From NCBI RefSeq assembly GCF_900141995.1, contig NZ_FQZA01000010.1, positions 62,001-126,000 on the forward strand: a stretch of 64,000 nucleotides of DNA. Reading direction: 5' to 3'. The notes beneath the pieces are model-generated. The model was not told the DNA's origin. It searched no databases and worked only from the letters and a program-made list of their open reading frames with translations. The stretch's first letter is position 1. Every line of letters begins with the position of its first letter. The DNA is from Palleronia salina. Lineage in GTDB: Bacteria > Pseudomonadota > Alphaproteobacteria > Rhodobacterales > Rhodobacteraceae. This document shows, piece by piece, positions 8,597 to 17,228 of this stretch. Both the position numbers and the translations under genes were made by a program.

Positions 8597-8940
8597 CCAT
8601 CCCGCGCGAGCTGGACGAGGCCGCCATCATCGACGGCGCGAAGCCGTGGCAGGTCTTCTTCAAGGTCGTCCTGCCGCTTCTGAAGCCCGTCACACTGACG
8701 GTGGTGGTGGTGCAGTCGATCACCATCTTCAACGACTTCACCCACCCGCTCTATTACCTGCCGGGGCGCGAGAACATCACGGTGCAGCTGACGCTCTACA
8801 ACTTCTCTAGCCAGTTCCTGAGCCAGATGAACCTGCTGTTCATGAACATCCTGATGATCACCATCCCGCCCTTCTTCGTCTTCGTTTTCTTCAACCGCCA
8901 GATCGTCGCCGGCATGACCTCCGGCGCGGTCAAAGGATAG
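8590..8940 (+). pseudogene. C-terminal fragment of a MalG-like ABC sugar permease
   Basis: In this frame the sequence begins abruptly inside the cytoplasmic EAA loop (IPRELDEAAIIDGA, the ATPase docking site) and continues to the normal end of a MalG/UgpE-type permease, with two or three hydrophobic segments and the terminal GMTSGAVKG. The first half, including the first helices and any start codon, is missing. Complete members have about 270-300 residues; about 115 remain. The upstream edge coincides with the break in the rhamnosidase gene. The intact ATPase gene follows six bases downstream, as in a normal sugar importer operon. Confidence 0.8.
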
Positions 8941-8946
8941 GAACCC

Positions 8947-9930
<984 letters not shown>

Positions 9931-9986
9931 GCGCGATCCGCGTCGGGGCGGACGCCTTCCGGTTTCCGGAAATCAAGTTGGAGTGT

Positions 9987-11351
9987 TCAGTCGGCAGCCA
10001 GCCGGGCGCGCCACGCATCCGCGTAGGCGCGCAAGGCCTCGGCATCCTCGACGGGGACCGGCGCGCCGTCCGCGGCCCGCGCGGAGTCGTCGAACAGCAT
10101 CGCCGCGCCGGTGGCGGTGCCCGTGGCCGAGCCGGACGCCTCGACCCCATCGGGGCGCAGGGCGGCCAGCATCTGCAAGTAATCCGCGTTGCGCGCGAAC
10201 GGCCCCTCGACCACCGTCGGACCGGCCGCGCCCACCAGTTCGAGACAGGTGTCGGTCATCAGCGCCAGATACCACGAGATCGCGAGCATTCTCTGCCCGT
10301 CCGTGGCGGGCGGATCGCTGAACCCGCCCGTGCGCTCCGGGAACGGGCCGCTTCCGGGTTCGAGCGACGGCAGCAGGAACAGCCCGCGCAGGACCGCCGC
10401 GCGGTCGTCCGCGGTGGGCGTCGCCGCGCATCCTTCACGCGCGATCTCGTATTCCCGTCCGCCCATGAACCGCGCCGAGGGCACCGGCCCGCCGCGCGCG
10501 TCGACATTCACCAGCGTGTCGCGCGCGGCTTCCATCGCGCCGGGCGCCCCGCCCACCGCCATGGCGATGACCCAGGTGCCCGTCGACACGACCGAGAACG
10601 GCGCCGCCCGCCCGACGAGATGGGGGAAAAGCGAGGCGTTGCTGTCGTGGATGCCCACCGCCACCGGTGTACCCGCCGCGATGCCGGTGCGCGCCGCGAT
10701 CTCGTCCGCGAGCCCGCCCAGCACCTCCGACGGCTTTCGCGGGGGCGCGAGCTTGTCCGACAGACCGAGCCGCGCGACCAGCGACGACGGCACGCCGTCC
10801 CACGGGTTCCAAAGATCGGTGTGGCAGCCCAGCGAGCTGACATCGCAGGCCATCTCCCCGGTCAGCCGGTAGCCCCAGTACTGCGGATAGGTCAGGACGT
10901 GCGCGACCCGGTCGCGCAGCCCAGGATCGGCCTGGAACATCCAATGCAACTGCGCCCCCAGGTTCAGCCCCATGGACAGGCGCGGGCTGCCGGTCTCGGC
11001 GAAATCGGGCCGGATCGCGTCGTAGGCGGACGCCACGGAATCCGGCCCGTCGTGTTCGTAGTCCAGCATCGGCGCGGCGAGCGCCCCGTCCGCGTCCAGC
11101 AGCACCGCCGACGCGCCATGGGTGGTGACCGAGACGGCGTCGATCCCGTGCTCGGCCTGCATCGTGGCCAGCCCGTCGAGCAGGAAGGTCCAGTGCCCCT
11201 CGAGGTCGAATTGCGGCCAGGGCGGCGCGTGGACCACGGCGTTCGGCCGGGTGCGCACGGAGATCTCGGCCAGCGTTTCGCCATCGACCAGCGCCAGCTT
11301 CGCGTTGGTCTTGCCGATGTCGATGACGGCGATGCGGCGCGGTCGGGTCAC
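9987..11351 (-). CDS. rhaK: L-rhamnulose kinase (FGGY family, RhaK type)
   Basis: A 454-residue FGGY-family sugar kinase starting with the phosphate-1 motif [26 protein letters not shown] and [13 protein letters not shown] are further FGGY motifs. In the Rhizobium leguminosarum rhamnose locus the equivalent kinase RhaK phosphorylates the sugar and is also needed for its transport. Here it is the last gene of rhaRSTPQUK and starts with GTG in a GTGA overlap with rhaU, so it is translationally coupled. An alternative start 29 codons upstream would lie inside rhaU. Gene order, not sequence alone, fixes the substrate as L-rhamnulose. Confidence 0.88.
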   Translation of the reverse strand: MTRPRRIAVIDIGKTNAKLALVDGETLAEISVRTRPNAVVHAPPWPQFDLEGHWTFLLDGLATMQAEHGIDAVSVTTHGASAVLLDADGALAAPMLDYEHDGPDSVASAYDAIRPDFAETGSPRLSMGLNLGAQLHWMFQADPGLRDRVAHVLTYPQYWGYRLTGEMACDVSSLGCHTDLWNPWDGVPSSLVARLGLSDKLAPPRKPSEVLGGLADEIAARTGIAAGTPVAVGIHDSNASLFPHLVGRAAPFSVVSTGTWVIAMAVGGAPGAMEAARDTLVNVDARGGPVPSARFMGGREYEIAREGCAATPTADDRAAVLRGLFLLPSLEPGSGPFPERTGGFSDPPATDGQRMLAISWYLALMTDTCLELVGAAGPTVVEGPFARNADYLQMLAALRPDGVEASGSATGTATGAAMLFDDSARAADGAPVPVEDAEALRAYADAWRARLAAD

Positions 11352-11665
11352 GGCAGGTGGAACACCGTCTCGAGGTCCCGCGCGTAGGGCGACGCGTCCG
11401 CGTTCGTCACCATGATATCGGCCATGTGGTCCCACCATTTGCGCATCACCGGGTGGTCGGGAAGCGTATCCATGCCGTGATCCCCGGTCCGCCAGAGCAC
11501 CGCGAACAGCGTCGATGTCTCGCGGTCCAGGTGGATCGAGTAGTCGCTGACGCCCGCCTCGCGCAGCAGCTCGGACAGCTCGGGCCAGATGGCGTCGTGG
11601 CGGCGGCGATACTCGGCCTCCTGCCCCGGGATCAGCTTCATGATGAAGGCGTGTTTCTCGCTCAT
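11348..11665 (-). CDS. rhaU: L-rhamnose mutarotase
   Basis: A 105-residue protein of the RhaM/RhaU mutarotase family, which interconverts alpha- and beta-L-rhamnopyranose. The family hallmarks are visible: the catalytic histidine in [11 protein letters not shown] near residue 23, [10 protein letters not shown] in the middle, and the tryptophan pair in [13 protein letters not shown] near the end. The length is normal (about 104). It overlaps rhaQ by ATGA upstream and rhaK by GTGA downstream, so it is made in step with transporter and kinase. In E. coli the counterpart is called rhaM. Confidence 0.93.
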   Translation of the reverse strand: MSEKHAFIMKLIPGQEAEYRRRHDAIWPELSELLREAGVSDYSIHLDRETSTLFAVLWRTGDHGMDTLPDHPVMRKWWDHMADIMVTNADASPYARDLETVFHLP

Positions 11666-12669
11666 GAGGTGCGTCCCTTGCGGATCAGCAGGATCAGCCG
11701 CGGCAGGGCGATGACGGCGATCAGCAATGCGCCGGTGAAGATCGACATGACGATGCCCGGCACGTTCAGCAGGCCCAGCCCGAAGGTCACCATGCCGATG
11801 ATCAGCGCCGCGATGACGACGCCCAGGATCGACCCCGCCCCGCCCAGAATCGACACGCCGCCAAGCACGACCATGGTCACGATCTCAAGCTCCCACGCGA
11901 AGGCGATGGAGGGGCGGGTGGAGCCGAGCCGCGCCGTCAGGCACACCGCCGCGACGCCCGACATGACGCCGGTGAGCAGGAACAGGATCATCTTCACCCG
12001 CGCCACCCGGATGCCCGAGAAGGTGGCGGCGGTGGCGTTGTTGCCGATGGCGTAGACCTGCCGCCCGAAATTGGTGAAATGCAGCAACCCGCCGTAGATC
12101 AGGGCGAACAGGGCGAAGAGCGTCAGCTCGAACGAGATCACCCAGAAGACGTAGCCACGCCCGAAGAAGGCGAAATCGTCGGGATAGTCGCCATAGGCCT
12201 GGTCGCCCAGGATGATGTAGCTGATGCCCCGGAACAGGCTCATGGTGCCGATGGTCACCACGATCGACGGCAGGCCCAGCCGCGTCACGAGAACGCCGTT
12301 GAACGCCCCGCAGACCACGCCCACGGCCAGGCCGATCAGGACCAGCCCGGGCGTGCCCATGCCGTATTGCGCGGCGAACCCCATGGCGGTCGAGGCAAGC
12401 GCGATGATCCCCGCGACGCTCAGGTCGATCTCGCCCGAGATGATGAGCAGCGCCATGGCGAAACCGATCATCGCCTTCTCGGTGAAGGCCAAGGTCGCGT
12501 CGCTCAGGTTCCACGGGTTCAGGAAATAAGGGCTGGCCTGCGTGTTCGCGAGGAAGATCAGGATCGCGATCCCCGCCAGCAGCACTTCCCAGCTTTTCAG
12601 GATGCGCGACGGTCGGCTCGACAGCCGGTCGGGCAACCGGCGCGGCTTGGTTCCCTCTGCGATGCTCAT
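11662..12669 (-). CDS. rhaQ: Rhamnose ABC transporter permease RhaQ
   Basis: A 335-residue inner-membrane permease of the CUT2 (ribose-type) family with eight to ten hydrophobic segments. Family signs include [37 protein letters not shown] near the middle, and [17 protein letters not shown] near the C-terminus. It pairs with RhaP to form the membrane channel energised by RhaT. It overlaps rhaP and rhaU by four bases (ATGA) at each end. The P/Q naming follows the order in Rhizobium leguminosarum. Confidence 0.92.
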   Translation of the reverse strand: MSIAEGTKPRRLPDRLSSRPSRILKSWEVLLAGIAILIFLANTQASPYFLNPWNLSDATLAFTEKAMIGFAMALLIISGEIDLSVAGIIALASTAMGFAAQYGMGTPGLVLIGLAVGVVCGAFNGVLVTRLGLPSIVVTIGTMSLFRGISYIILGDQAYGDYPDDFAFFGRGYVFWVISFELTLFALFALIYGGLLHFTNFGRQVYAIGNNATAATFSGIRVARVKMILFLLTGVMSGVAAVCLTARLGSTRPSIAFAWELEIVTMVVLGGVSILGGAGSILGVVIAALIIGMVTFGLGLLNVPGIVMSIFTGALLIAVIALPRLILLIRKGRTS

Positions 12670-13640
12670 GCCTTGGCCTCCGCCGATTTCAGGATCACGC
12701 GCCCGGTCTCTCGCCGAGTGTTGAAGGCCACCGCGATGATGATCGCGGCGCCGGAAATCGCCATCTGCCAGAAGGGCGAGATGCCCGCGACCGGCAGCGC
12801 GTTCTTGATCGTGCCCAGGAACAGGGCCCCAAGCACGGCGCCCAGCACCGTGCCCGAGCCGCCCATGATCGCGATGCCGCCCACGACGCAGGCCGCCACG
12901 ATGTCAAGCTCGAAGCCCCCCGCCACGTCGGTGTAGGCCACCGCGTAGCGCGACACCCAGAGATAGCCGCACAGCCCCGCAAGGCCGCCCGCGATCACGA
13001 AGGCCCAGAACCGCGTCTTGCCGACATCGATGCCGGTATAGACCGCAGCACCCGGGTTGCCGCCCGCCGCGTAGAAGGCGCGGCCCAGCGCGGTGCGGTT
13101 CACGCCGATGGCGAAGGCCGCGATCACGGCAAGGCAGATCCAGCTCATCACCGGCAGCGACAGGAACTCGGCCCGCGGAAAGGCCTTGTAGGCCGCGCTC
13201 ATCTCGTGGCTGTTCACCCATTCGCCGCCCGAGACGACGAAGATGATGCCGCGGTAGATGGTGAGCGTGCCGAGGGTCACCACGATGGGCGGAATCTCGA
13301 GCTTCCAGACCAGGATGCCGTTGAACGCGCCCATGACAAGGCCCAGCCCCATCGCGATGGCCAGCAGAACGACCACTGGCAGGCCCGGCATGCTGGCGTT
13401 CAGCATGGCCGTCACCATGCCCGTCAGAGCGAGGTTCGACGCCTGCGACAGGTCGATGCAGCGCGTCAGGATCACCAATGTCTGCCCCAGCGCCAGGATG
13501 ATGAGGATCGAGGTGTCGTTGAACACGTCGGCCAGGTTGCCCGGCGCCGCGAAGCCCGAGAAGCGCATCTCGACCACGAGGATAAGCGCGATCAGCGCGC
13601 CCAGCAGGATCGCCTCGCGCGATTTCAGAAACCCGGTCAT
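12666..13640 (-). CDS. rhaP: Rhamnose ABC transporter permease RhaP
   Basis: A 324-residue CUT2-family permease with eight or more membrane segments. It carries the same landmarks as its partner: CIDLSQASNLALTGMVTA, IPPIVVTLGTLTIYRGIIF and VVGGIAIMGGSGTVLGAVLG. The cytoplasmic N-terminus is very short. It overlaps rhaT upstream and rhaQ downstream by ATGA, so stoichiometry of the two channel halves is likely set by translational coupling. Confidence 0.92.
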   Translation of the reverse strand: MTGFLKSREAILLGALIALILVVEMRFSGFAAPGNLADVFNDTSILIILALGQTLVILTRCIDLSQASNLALTGMVTAMLNASMPGLPVVVLLAIAMGLGLVMGAFNGILVWKLEIPPIVVTLGTLTIYRGIIFVVSGGEWVNSHEMSAAYKAFPRAEFLSLPVMSWICLAVIAAFAIGVNRTALGRAFYAAGGNPGAAVYTGIDVGKTRFWAFVIAGGLAGLCGYLWVSRYAVAYTDVAGGFELDIVAACVVGGIAIMGGSGTVLGAVLGALFLGTIKNALPVAGISPFWQMAISGAAIIIAVAFNTRRETGRVILKSAEAKA

Positions 13641-15157
13641 GCCGCTTCCCCTTCGTAGCCTGCGGCCGCGCGGACCAGCGTTTCGGGCGTCAGGCCGTCG
13701 CGGTCGTGTTCGCTGACCATCAGCCCGTCACGCATCACGATCACCCGGTCCGACATGCCCAGGATCTCGGGGATCTCCGAGCTGACCATGATGACCGACA
13801 GCCCCTTGGCGGCCAGTTCGGCCATGAATTCGTGAACCGCCGCCTTGCTGCCCACGTCGATGCCCTTGGTCGGCTCATCCAGGATGATGACGGCGGGCTG
13901 GGTCGCCAGCCACTTGGCGATCACCACCTTCTGCTGGTTGCCGCCCGACAGGTTGCCCACGTTCTGGTCCAGCGCCGAGGCGCGCAGGTCCAGCCGCTCG
14001 GTATACTTGCGGGCCAGCGCGAACTCCTCGGCCATGCGCACGAACCCGGCCTTCGACGTGGTCCCGAGCGATGGCAGCGTCACGTTCTGGAAGATCGGCA
14101 TGGCGCCGATGGCCCCCTGCTTGCCGCGATCTTCGGGCACGTAGACGATCCCGTTGGCGATGGCGTCGGCGGGCGCGCGGATGCGAAGCGTCTCGCCGTT
14201 CAGCCGAACCTGCCCGCGCGACGGTCGCGTGACGCCGAACAGCGCCTGCATGACCTCGGACCGGCCCGCGCCGACAAGGCCGTAAAGCCCCAGGATCTCG
14301 CCGCGCCGCAAGGTGAACGAGATGCCGTCGAACTCGGTCGGGTGGGCGAAATCCTCGACGCGCAGCACCTCGTCGCCGGGCTTGTGCTCGCGGGTGGGGA
14401 AGATCGCGTCCATGGACCGGCCCACCATCTTCTCGACCAGCTTGTCCTCGGTGGTGTCCGCGATCATGCCGGCATCCACCATCTCGCCGTCGCGGAAAAC
14501 GGTGTAGCGGTCGGCGATGCGGAAGACCTCGTCGAACTTGTGCGAGATGAACAGGATCGCCTTGCCCTCGCCCTTCAGCCGCTCGACCAGGTCGTAAAGC
14601 TCCTCGATCTCGGCCTGCGACAGCGAGGCCGTCGGCTCGTCCATGATGACCACGCGCGCGTCCACCGACAGCGCGCGGGCGATGGCGACCAGGTGCTTCG
14701 ATCCGATGCCCAGGTCGCCCAGCAAGGTCCTGGGGTCGATGCGCGCGCCGATGCGGTCGAGGATCGCGGCCGCGTCCTCGCGCATCCGGGCCCAGTCGAT
14801 CAGCCCGAAACGGCCGCGGGGTGCGTGGCCCAGGAAGATGTTCTCGGCCACCGAAAGCTCGTCGAAAAGGACGGTTTCCTGGTGGATCGCCGTGATGCCG
14901 GCCTCGGTCGCGGCGGTCGCGCTGGGAAACCGCACCGGGTCGCCGTCCACCACGATTTGCCCCTCGTCGGGCTGGTAGATGCCGGTGAGGATCTTCACCA
15001 GCGTCGACTTGCCCGCGCCGTTCTCGCCGATCAGCGCGGTGACCTGGCCGGGGTAGAGCGCCAGTTCGACCTGCGACAGGGCGGTGACGCCCGGGAACGT
15101 CTTGGTCACGCCCGACAGGCGCAGCACCGGCGTGGCGGTGGTCTCGGTATCCTTCAT
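13637..15157 (-). CDS. rhaT: Rhamnose ABC transporter ATPase RhaT (two fused cassettes)
   Basis: A 506-residue CUT2-type ATPase with two nucleotide-binding domains. Cassette 1 has a canonical Walker A (GENGAGKSTLVK, about residue 40) and Walker B VVIMDEPTASLS, but a degenerate signature (LGIGSKHLVAIARAL). Cassette 2 has a degenerate Walker A (GLVGAGRSEVM), a canonical signature LSGGNQQKVVIAKWL and VIILDEPTKGID. This asymmetry is usual in RbsA/AraG-like proteins, where only one site hydrolyses well. It drives RhaPQ uptake of RhaS-bound rhamnose. A hairpin in the 74-base gap before it probably lowers its expression relative to rhaS. Confidence 0.93.
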   Translation of the reverse strand: MKDTETTATPVLRLSGVTKTFPGVTALSQVELALYPGQVTALIGENGAGKSTLVKILTGIYQPDEGQIVVDGDPVRFPSATAATEAGITAIHQETVLFDELSVAENIFLGHAPRGRFGLIDWARMREDAAAILDRIGARIDPRTLLGDLGIGSKHLVAIARALSVDARVVIMDEPTASLSQAEIEELYDLVERLKGEGKAILFISHKFDEVFRIADRYTVFRDGEMVDAGMIADTTEDKLVEKMVGRSMDAIFPTREHKPGDEVLRVEDFAHPTEFDGISFTLRRGEILGLYGLVGAGRSEVMQALFGVTRPSRGQVRLNGETLRIRAPADAIANGIVYVPEDRGKQGAIGAMPIFQNVTLPSLGTTSKAGFVRMAEEFALARKYTERLDLRASALDQNVGNLSGGNQQKVVIAKWLATQPAVIILDEPTKGIDVGSKAAVHEFMAELAAKGLSVIMVSSEIPEILGMSDRVIVMRDGLMVSEHDRDGLTPETLVRAAAGYEGEAA

Positions 15158-15180
15158 CGCGGCGGTTCTCCGACGGTAGA

Positions 15181-15212
15181 AAAAGGGCCCGGCCGAGCGG
15201 GTCGGCCGGGCC
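15181..15212 (-). terminator. Intercistronic hairpin between rhaS and rhaT (attenuator or mRNA stabiliser)
   Basis: A perfect 11-base stem (15186-15196 against 15202-15212, loop of five) is followed on the minus strand by a short T run (TTTT). It lies after rhaS and before rhaT inside the operon. Such elements protect the 3' end of the binding-protein message or partly stop transcription, so the binding protein is made in excess over the membrane parts. Confidence 0.75.
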
Positions 15213-15231
15213 TGTCACGACGGGGCGTCGA

Positions 15232-16227
15232 TCAGAAGACTTCCTTGAACTCGTCGATGTTCGAGGCGTCGTAGGTGAAGGGCTCGCTCATCGCGGCGGT
15301 GGTGTTCTCGTCCAGCGTGACGGTGCCCATCCGGCCCATGTCGATCTCGGCGCCGGGCTCGGCCGTCGCCTCGCCGGTCGCCAGGTTGTAGGCGATGGTC
15401 GCGGCCGCGTAGCCCAGGTCGACCGGGTTCCAGATCGCGAAGCTTTCCGATGCGCCGCTCTCGATGGCGCCGGCCATCTCGGACGGAAGGCCCAGGCCGG
15501 TGACGTTCACCTCGCCCACCTTGCCCGCGTCCTGCACCGCTTGCGCGGCGGCGACGATGCCCACCGACGTCGGCGCGATGATCGCGTCGAGATCGGGATA
15601 GGATTGCAGCAGGCCCTGCGTCTCGCGGTAGGACTTGTCGGCCAGGTCGTCACCGTAGACGTTCGCGACCACCTCGATGTCCGGATACTGGTCCATCACC
15701 GACTCCATCTCGGCGATCCAGGCGTTCTGGTTCGTCGAGGTCGAGGTCGCCGACAGCACGGCGACCTGCCCGCCATCGGGCATGTGATCGGCGGCCAGCT
15801 TGATGATGGTCTTGCCGATCAGCTCGTCCGAGGACGGGGCGAGGTGCATCTGCCGCCCCTCGGGCGCGACGCCCGAATCCCACGAGATCACGGTGATGCC
15901 GCGCTGCATCGCACGCTCGAGCGCGGGAACCAGCGCGTCGGGGTCGTTGGTCGAGACGGCGATGGCGTCGACCTGCTGGGCGATCAGGCTGTTGATGACC
16001 TCGATCTGGCCTTCGGCGGTGGTGCTGGTGGGGCCGGTATAGATGATCTCGACATTGCCGATCTCTTCCGCGGCTTCCTCGGCGCCGCGGGCGGCCGCCT
16101 CGAAGAACCCGTTGCCCAGCGACTTGGCCACCAGCGCGATACGCGTGTTGTCCTGCGCCAAGGCCGTGGTCCCCATGAGACCGGCAAACAACCCGGTTGC
16201 GAGGGCGATATTCTTGGTAATGCTCAT
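15232..16227 (-). CDS. rhaS: Rhamnose ABC transporter periplasmic binding protein RhaS
   Basis: A 331-residue type 1 (ribose-binding-like) sugar-binding protein. A Sec signal peptide (MSITKNIALATGLFAGL) with cleavage after ALA near residue 24 sends it to the periplasm. The body has the two-lobed family pattern: RIALVAKSLGNGFFEAAARG at the start, VDAIAVSTNDPDALVPALER, and the hinge region with VTGLGLPSEM. It is the second gene of the operon, right after rhaR and 21 bases downstream of it. It delivers L-rhamnose to RhaPQT; ligand assignment rests on the surrounding catabolic genes. Confidence 0.92.
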   Translation of the reverse strand: MSITKNIALATGLFAGLMGTTALAQDNTRIALVAKSLGNGFFEAAARGAEEAAEEIGNVEIIYTGPTSTTAEGQIEVINSLIAQQVDAIAVSTNDPDALVPALERAMQRGITVISWDSGVAPEGRQMHLAPSSDELIGKTIIKLAADHMPDGGQVAVLSATSTSTNQNAWIAEMESVMDQYPDIEVVANVYGDDLADKSYRETQGLLQSYPDLDAIIAPTSVGIVAAAQAVQDAGKVGEVNVTGLGLPSEMAGAIESGASESFAIWNPVDLGYAAATIAYNLATGEATAEPGAEIDMGRMGTVTLDENTTAAMSEPFTYDASNIDEFKEVF

Positions 16228-16248
16228 ACTTTCCTCCCTGAGCGATGG

Positions 16249-17055
16249 TTAAACTGCCTGGGGCTGCGCCTCCTCCGCGCGGCCCGGGGTGGCAACGATC
16301 AGATTGACGCCCGCCGCCTCGACATAGGCGGCGTCGGCATCCTCGATCCGGTCGTCGGTGATAAGGGTCGTGAGACGGTCCAACGGACACAGGATCAGGC
16401 TGGACCGGTTCTTGAATTTCGACGAATCGACCAGCAGCACCGCCTCTTCGGCCTGGCCGATCAGTTTGGTCTCGGCCTGGATGATCAGCGGGTCCTGCTC
16501 CATCACGCCCAGCTTCGACACGCCCTGCGCGCCGAGGAACATACGCTTGGCCGCGAAATTGCGGGTGATGTCGTTCTCGAAGGGCGACAGGACGATGTTC
16601 TGTTCGCGGTAAATCGTGCCGCCCGGCATCATCACGGTGTTCTTGGACTGCTTCAGCAGGTGCTCGGCGATGGGAAACGAGTTCGTCAGGACAAGGCAGC
16701 GCCGGTTGGACAGCGGATGCACCATCTGGAACGTGGTCGTCCCGCCGTTGATGATGATCGCGTCACCGTCGTCGCACAGCTCGACCGCCGCCTGCGCGAT
16801 GGCCCGCTTCTCGGCGACGGCGCGGGTGGCGTTGGTCTCGAACGGGCGCCCCGAGAGCCCCACGAACTGCGGCGGCGCAAGGCTTTCGACCCCGCCGCGC
16901 ACCCGGCGCACCTTCTTTTGCATGTGAAGCGTGGCGATGTCGCGGCGCACGGTCGCCTCGGAGGCATCGGTCAGTTCGCACAGCTCGGCCACGGTCGCGA
17001 CAGGCCTGGCCTGCACAGCCGACAGGATGACACGATGGCGCTCGCTTTCGATCAT
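16249..17055 (-). CDS. rhaR: DeoR-family repressor RhaR
   Basis: A 268-residue DeoR/GlpR-type regulator. The N-terminal winged helix (residues about 6-60) contains ELCELTDASEATVRRDIATL. The C-terminal sensor domain has the sugar-phosphate isomerase-like fold with IIINGGTTTFQM. The start at 17055 is chosen because GGGAGG lies six bases upstream; the longer frame to 17109 would read into the promoter. In Rhizobium the DeoR-type RhaR is the negative regulator of this locus; phosphorylated sugar made by RhaK is the likely inducer. It is the first gene of rhaRSTPQUK, so it represses its own operon and, by position, rhaDI. Confidence 0.9.
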   Translation of the reverse strand: MIESERHRVILSAVQARPVATVAELCELTDASEATVRRDIATLHMQKKVRRVRGGVESLAPPQFVGLSGRPFETNATRAVAEKRAIAQAAVELCDDGDAIIINGGTTTFQMVHPLSNRRCLVLTNSFPIAEHLLKQSKNTVMMPGGTIYREQNIVLSPFENDITRNFAAKRMFLGAQGVSKLGVMEQDPLIIQAETKLIGQAEEAVLLVDSSKFKNRSSLILCPLDRLTTLITDDRIEDADAAYVEAAGVNLIVATPGRAEEAQPQAV

Positions 17056-17076
17056 TCCGAACCTCCCATTGCTCGC

Positions 17077-17105
17077 AAGATCGAAAGAAAACCGCTCACT
17101 GTCAA
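17077..17105 (-). promoter_or_regulatory. Candidate promoter of rhaRSTPQUK
   Basis: On the minus strand TTGACA (17105-17100) is followed after 17 bases by GATCTT (17082-17077). The -35 box is perfect; the -10 box is weak (three of six). Transcription would begin near 17070, about 15 bases before the rhaR start. The -35 box lies in one arm of the operator-like repeat. Confidence 0.4.
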
Positions 17106-17172
17106 TCATATTATGTCACGAAAGCGCATTTCTGCGATGCAGCATGATCGTATGTGATCGAAAATGATTGAC
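17101..17172. promoter_or_regulatory. Divergent operator region: inverted nonamers between rhaR and rhaD
   Basis: GTCAATCAT at 17101-17109 is exactly inverted as ATGATTGAC at 17164-17172. Between and beside them are GATCGAAA sequences (GATCGAAAAT ending at 17165, GATCGAAAG at 17079-17087 and its inverse CTTTCGATC at 17045-17053), the kind of repeat bound by DeoR/GlpR-type repressors. The symmetry around the centre suggests one repressor acting on both promoters through a loop. Confidence 0.55.
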
Positions 17173-17196
17173 TTGCGCGGTCATAGGATCAATCTT
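17168..17196 (+). promoter_or_regulatory. Candidate promoter of rhaDI
   Basis: TTGACT (17168-17173) and, 17 bases on, AATCTT (17191-17196) mirror the candidate promoter of rhaR on the other strand, with the -35 box again in an operator arm. Initiation near 17203 would leave a 26-base leader carrying GGGGAGG before rhaD. The -10 box is weak, so a positive factor may help. Confidence 0.4.
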
Positions 17197-17228
17197 CCGC
17201 CCAAGCGCAAATCCGGGGAGGACACGTC

